Positions 5,378 through 8,151 of a stretch of 8,151 nt of DNA are shown piece by piece. Every line of letters begins with the position of its first letter. Position 1 is the stretch's first letter. A model generated the notes under the pieces. The model had not been told where the DNA came from and did no database searches. It saw only the letters and a list, made by a program, of their open reading frames with translations. The translations under genes were made by a program, and so were the position numbers. Source of the stretch: Photorhabdus cinerea (lineage in GTDB: Bacteria > Pseudomonadota > Gammaproteobacteria > Enterobacterales > Enterobacteriaceae); assembly GCF_011189575.1 (NCBI RefSeq), contig NZ_PUJW01000051.1:1-8151 (forward strand), written 5' to 3'.

Positions 5378-7125
5378 GTATCATGCTGCAACGGGGGCTG
5401 TGGGCATGGGGGGCGGGACTGGCGCTGTTGCTCTGCTTGATCTGGTTGCCCTTATCACCCGTAGGCCAGTGGGTAGGGGTAATCATCATTATGCTCTGCA
5501 CACTGACCGGAGGGTTTTATACCGGACGATCTCAGCGACGGAAACAACATGATGATCTATCGGCATTGCTGCCACCGGAAAGTGACCGTCACCCGGTGGT
5601 GCTGGTGTACAGCGACATTCAGGACAGCTTGTTTGGTGAGGCGTGGTTGCGTCAGACGCCGCAGGGCTGCTGGCTGTGCTTGCCGTCTGGAATGTCTCTG
5701 ACTGACAGCGTGGAAACTTTGCTGGCTGCCCGGCCATCCTGGGGTGGACAGTTGAGCGTGATGGCGGTGATCAACCCGCAGCAATACCATGATGCGGCGA
5801 TGCTGGCTGGTCGGGTACGGGAGCTGCGCTGGCAGCTTTCTCAGGTGCGCCAGCGACAGGGTATTGCACTGCCTTTACTGCTGGCCGGTTATTTGGCTGA
5901 TGGCTTGCAACAGCCTGATCCGACGTGGTTTGAGTGGCTGGCGGGACAATCCACCGTCACGATCTGGCAGGAGAAAATGCCTTTTCAGCCGTTAGCGGAT
6001 TGGTTGAGACAGAGCCAGATGACCGAACAGATGGTGCGTTTTCAACGCGGGGTTGAGCTGACCGGCTGGGCTGACTGGATGAAAGAATACGTATTACCGG
6101 CTTGTCTAACCCCGGAGGATGGGCTGCCGTCCTGTCCGCCATGGGCCATGGTGCTAACGTTTGTGCCAGCGTTACCTAACCAGTTAACCGGCCATCTCTG
6201 GCAACAATGGTGGCAGAGCAGAACGGCGCTGAAAGGGGCGGGTAATCCGCTCAACCTGTCAGGTACGATGGAAGCGGCCCCAGCACTGCCTTTCCCGGAC
6301 CAGGCACTGCGCCTGTTGCCGATGGGGACAGTGCTGACACCGGTACAGCGGGCGCAGCGCAGAGCAATGGGACTCTTTTTGCTGGCTGGGGTGACTGCGC
6401 TGGGCTGTTCAGCCTGGCATAACTGGCGGTTATTGCGTCAGGTAGAGGGTGACCTGTTGCACTATCAGTCTCTTGCCATCAAGGAGAAGAGCCACAGAGC
6501 GCAGGCGGTAGCGGTACTGAGGGCAGATGACAAATTGCTTGAGGCATATTACCGCGACGGAGTGCCGTGGCGTCTGGGACTGGGATTGTATCAGGGCGAA
6601 CGGTTACGTCCGAGGTTACAGGCGGCTATTGCCCTTTACGCGGCTGAGCCAGCGGAGAAAAAGCCGGTGACGGCAGCTATCCCGCAGACTGTCAGCCTAA
6701 ACAGTCTGGCGTTATTTGAGGTAGGGCAGGCGAGGCTGAAAGCCGACTCGACCAAAGTGTTAGTTAATGCGTTGATGACCATCCGCGCTAAACCGGGCTG
6801 GCTGATTACGATTACCGGCTATACCGATTCTACCGGTGATGCCGTGAAAAACCGGGTGCTATCACTGGCGCGGGCAGAAGCGGTACGCGACTGGCTACAA
6901 CACACCGGCGATATACCGCCTGCGTGCTTCGCCGTAAAGGGCGAGGGTGCAACGCGGCCGATCGCCACCAATTCAACAGCTGTGGGGCGTACTGCCAACC
7001 GCAGAGTTGAAATCCGTCTGGTGCCTGACGCAGTCGCCTGCCAGCGACCGCAAACCGTACCAGGCTTTTTATCAACAACAACGTCGCCGGTGCAGGCGAC
7101 ATCACACACTCAAAAACAGGAGTAA
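5374..7125 (+). CDS. tagL: TagL-like T6SS peptidoglycan anchor: IcmF-like membrane part plus OmpA domain
   Basis: This 583-residue protein probably anchors the secretion complex to the cell wall, as TagL (SciZ) does with TssL in enteroaggregative E. coli. Hydrophobic spans are visible at about 8-25, 31-50 and 331-350, placing residues 51-330 in the cytoplasm and the C-terminus in the periplasm. The OmpA-like domain covers about 447-550, with TGYTDSTGD (481-489), putative diaminopimelate ligands D485 and R500, and NRRVEI (542-547). A loose S/T/Q-rich tail ends the protein. The three-span layout, the block at 127-176 and the GLYQG motif (404-408) resemble TssM/IcmF, but no Walker A motif is present where TssM often has one. 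I took the start at ATG 5374, overlapping tssL by ATGA; an upstream ATG at 5266 would run through tssL in another frame. Confidence 0.85.
   Translation: MSIMLQRGLWAWGAGLALLLCLIWLPLSPVGQWVGVIIIMLCTLTGGFYTGRSQRRKQHDDLSALLPPESDRHPVVLVYSDIQDSLFGEAWLRQTPQGCWLCLPSGMSLTDSVETLLAARPSWGGQLSVMAVINPQQYHDAAMLAGRVRELRWQLSQVRQRQGIALPLLLAGYLADGLQQPDPTWFEWLAGQSTVTIWQEKMPFQPLADWLRQSQMTEQMVRFQRGVELTGWADWMKEYVLPACLTPEDGLPSCPPWAMVLTFVPALPNQLTGHLWQQWWQSRTALKGAGNPLNLSGTMEAAPALPFPDQALRLLPMGTVLTPVQRAQRRAMGLFLLAGVTALGCSAWHNWRLLRQVEGDLLHYQSLAIKEKSHRAQAVAVLRADDKLLEAYYRDGVPWRLGLGLYQGERLRPRLQAAIALYAAEPAEKKPVTAAIPQTVSLNSLALFEVGQARLKADSTKVLVNALMTIRAKPGWLITITGYTDSTGDAVKNRVLSLARAEAVRDWLQHTGDIPPACFAVKGEGATRPIATNSTAVGRTANRRVEIRLVPDAVACQRPQTVPGFLSTTTSPVQATSHTQKQE
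7118..7122 (+). promoter_or_regulatory. Shine-Dalgarno of hcp inside the end of tagL
   Basis: AGGAG lies 7 nt before the hcp ATG at 7130 and covers the last tagL codons before its TAA (7123-7125). This fixes the hcp start, rather than an in-frame ATG at 6947, and implies that ribosomes finishing tagL reach the hcp site. Confidence 0.8.
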
Positions 7126-7129
7126 TATT

Positions 7130-7621
7130 ATGGCTATCCCCGCTTATTTGTGGTTGAAAGATGACGGCGGTGCAGACATCAAAGGGTCTGTGGATGTACA
7201 GAACCGTGAAGGCAGCATCGAAATTGTTGCGCTGGAACATGCTCTGCATATCCCGACGGACAACAATACTGGCAAGCTGACCGGAACCCGCGTGCACGCG
7301 CCGCTAGTGTTCACCAAAGAAGTCGATGCTTCAACCCCTTATTTGTATAAAGCGGTCACTTCCGGCCAAACCCTGAAATCAGCGGAAATCAAATGGTACA
7401 AAATTGATGACGCGGGTCAGGAGAAGGAATATTTCAACACCCGACTGGAGAACGTGAAGGTGGTGAAAGTGGCGCCGCTGATGCATGACATCAAAGATCC
7501 TGCCAAAGAGAAACACAACCATCTGGAACAGGTTGAGTTCCGTTACGAAAAAATCACTTGGACGTACAAAGACGGCAACATCATTCACTCGGATGCGTGG
7601 AATGAGCGTAGTCAGGCGTAA
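7130..7621 (+). CDS. hcp: T6SS tube protein Hcp
   Basis: Hcp (163 residues) forms hexameric rings that stack into the inner tube; it is secreted into the medium or target and can carry small effectors. The N-terminus MAIPAYLWLKDDGG.DIKGSV and the blocks REGSIEIVALEHALHIPTD, YFNTRLENVKVVKVAP and KHNHLEQVEFRYEKITWTY are characteristic of the enterobacterial Hcp family, and the length is normal. There is no extra C-terminal domain, so it is a structural Hcp and not an effector fusion. It follows tagL after 4 nt. A 12-bp stem-loop starts 45 nt beyond its stop and might protect or end an hcp transcript, which usually needs to be abundant. Confidence 0.97.
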   Translation: MAIPAYLWLKDDGGADIKGSVDVQNREGSIEIVALEHALHIPTDNNTGKLTGTRVHAPLVFTKEVDASTPYLYKAVTSGQTLKSAEIKWYKIDDAGQEKEYFNTRLENVKVVKVAPLMHDIKDPAKEKHNHLEQVEFRYEKITWTYKDGNIIHSDAWNERSQA

Positions 7622-7863
7622 TTGCTGATCGGCTGCTATGTCGGAGGAATGACAGCCATTTAATCCAACCGGTGCGGCGTTATTGCTGCGCCGGTTGATT
7701 GCCGGAACTGGGTAGGCGAGCCTTCCAGACTAATAATTTTAATCCCCGGGGACGGGCACATTTTGAGCAAAAAATCACGGATGAGATTCAGCCGTGCGGT
7801 AGCTATGGCAAAACGGTTTATTCCTTGAGTGTGGCCTGACCTCTTATTAACACTGGAACTTAT
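7622..7863 (+). pseudogene. Gene wreckage between hcp and the clpV remnant
   Basis: No intact gene is present, yet short coding-like stretches are. ATG 7638 opens MSEE, hits TGA 7650-7652, then continues in the same frame as QPFNPTGAALLLRRLIAGTG to TAG 7713-7715. This is reminiscent of the start of TssG/ImpH proteins (ALLxRL near residue 15), but weakly so. A second open stretch runs from about 7699 to TGA 7837-7839 and contains HFEQKITDEIQPCGSYG; I do not recognise it. Related clusters carry further core genes (tssE, tssF, tssG, clpV) and some place them near hcp and vgrG, so deletion followed by decay is a reasonable reading. It could instead be ordinary intergenic DNA. Confidence 0.4.
7667..7696 (+). 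terminator. Strong stem-loop after hcp, possible attenuator or processing site
   Basis: AACCGGTGCGGC (7667-7678) pairs with GCTGCGCCGGTT (7685-7696), 12 pairs including two G-U, around the loop GTTATT. No T-run follows, so it is not a standard rho-independent terminator. It could stabilise the 3' end of hcp mRNA. It also overlaps the coding-like stretch described for this region, so it may be a by-product of old coding sequence. Confidence 0.35.
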
Positions 7864-8004
7864 ATGGATACGGTATCGACTTCATTATTGTGCCGCTTAC
7901 ACCCCTATTGCGCGCAGACATTGAACGCGGCAGCGGTACTCTGCCAGATATGGGCACAGGCTGAAATCCCCCTGACCCTCACTGAAACGGAGAGTCAGTC
8001 ATGA
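7864..8004 (+). pseudogene. clpV: Remnant of ClpV/TssH: N-terminal piece, probably internally deleted
   Basis: This 46-codon ORF begins MDTVSTSLLCRLHPYCAQTL and continues NAAAVLCQIWAQAEIPLTL. The stretch LHPYCAQTLNAAAVLC followed by AEI resembles the first helix of the ClpV/TssH N-domain (typically L.RLNP...RALE.AA.LC..R...EIT.EH.L). ClpV is a hexameric AAA+ unfoldase of nearly 900 residues that disassembles contracted TssBC sheaths; here both ATPase domains are missing. The last 10 or so residues (PLTLTETESQS) may be the original C-terminal strand, which would make this an in-frame internal deletion. A weak GGAA lies 5 nt before the ATG. The TGA overlaps the vgrG ATG by 4 nt. The match was made by eye over about 33 residues and needs an alignment. 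Confidence 0.55.
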
Positions 8005-8151
8005 TCCCTTCAACCTCAGTGGTCATCTTTGATCACAGTCGCTATAAATTAAAAGTCTGGGGCAACAAGGCACCGCTGGATGTATTAGCGTTTACCGGGC
8101 AGGAATATTTAAGCCAGCCTTTTTGCTACACCATTGAATTTACCAGCCCGG
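8001..8151 (+). CDS. vgrG: T6SS spike protein VgrG, N-terminal part
   Basis: The frame opens MIPSTSVVIFDHSRYKLKVW and goes on PLDVLAFTGQEYLSQPFCYTIEFTSP to the window end with no stop. The F.H....L.V......LDVL.F.G.E.LSQPF.Y.IEF.S pattern is the start of the gp27-like domain of VgrG. VgrG trimers cap the Hcp tube, pierce the target envelope and carry effectors by C-terminal domains or adaptors; those parts lie outside the window. A GGAG sits 8 nt before the ATG. The start codon overlaps the stop of the clpV remnant (ATGA), so translation may be coupled. Confidence 0.9.
   Translation, partial: MIPSTSVVIFDHSRYKLKVWGNKAPLDVLAFTGQEYLSQPFCYTIEFTSP

Noticed and set aside
4920..5501. 193-codon open frame on the - strand across tssL
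   Set aside because: It lies wholly over tssL and the start of tagL, is rich in proline, histidine and arginine, and has no recognisable motif; it is a shadow of the + strand genes.
6947..7129. Longer start for hcp at ATG 6947
   Set aside because: The added 61 residues come from the tagL coding region in another frame; AGGAG before ATG 7130 and the family's MAIPAYLWL start decide it.
7699..7839. ORF 7699-7839 as a real small gene
   Set aside because: It would need a TTG start with no ribosome-binding site and is unrecognised; treated as part of the decayed stretch.

Overview
The window carries part of a type VI secretion system (T6SS) locus from a Gram-negative bacterium, most likely an Enterobacterales member of the Photorhabdus/Xenorhabdus/Proteus group. 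I base this on the style of the Hcp, TssB and TssC proteins, the order tssB-tssC-tssK-tssL-(OmpA protein)-hcp-vgrG, and a very AT-rich intergenic region beside genes of roughly balanced composition. The genus is inferred, not proven. All genes read on the + strand.

Left part (1-1278): the window opens in the last codons of an IS200/IS605-type transposase (tnpA), followed by two GC-rich hairpins typical of the right end of such an element. From about 226 to 1278 there is no gene. This kilobase is strongly AT-rich and holds several symmetric structures: a 12-bp inverted repeat at 244-279, a near-perfect 30-bp palindrome at 1026-1055, a 13-nt direct repeat at 918-952 and a short inverted repeat at 1232-1246. 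It also holds two candidate sigma70 promoters, one overlapped by a Fur-like box. It is the likely control region of the T6SS operon.

Core operon (1279-7621): tssB and tssC encode the contractile sheath, tssK the baseplate-to-membrane adaptor, and tssL (DotU) an inner-membrane anchor. A 583-residue TagL-like protein with a C-terminal OmpA domain would fix the complex to peptidoglycan, and hcp encodes the tube subunit. tssK/tssL and tssL/tagL overlap by ATGA. The hcp ribosome-binding site lies over the end of tagL. The first 420 or so residues of the TagL-like protein resemble a degenerate TssM/IcmF without a Walker A motif.

Right part (7622-8151): between hcp and the partial vgrG lie about 380 nt that look like wreckage of other genes. 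The clearest piece is a 46-codon ORF (7864-8004) whose first 33 or so residues resemble the N-terminus of the sheath-recycling ATPase ClpV/TssH and whose stop overlaps the vgrG start. I read this as clpV reduced by a large internal deletion. Upstream of it are short open stretches broken by stops, one possibly a tssG-like start. If this is right, the cluster keeps sheath, tube, spike and anchors but has lost its own unfoldase here, and would depend on a ClpV from another locus, work as a single-shot machine, or be decaying.
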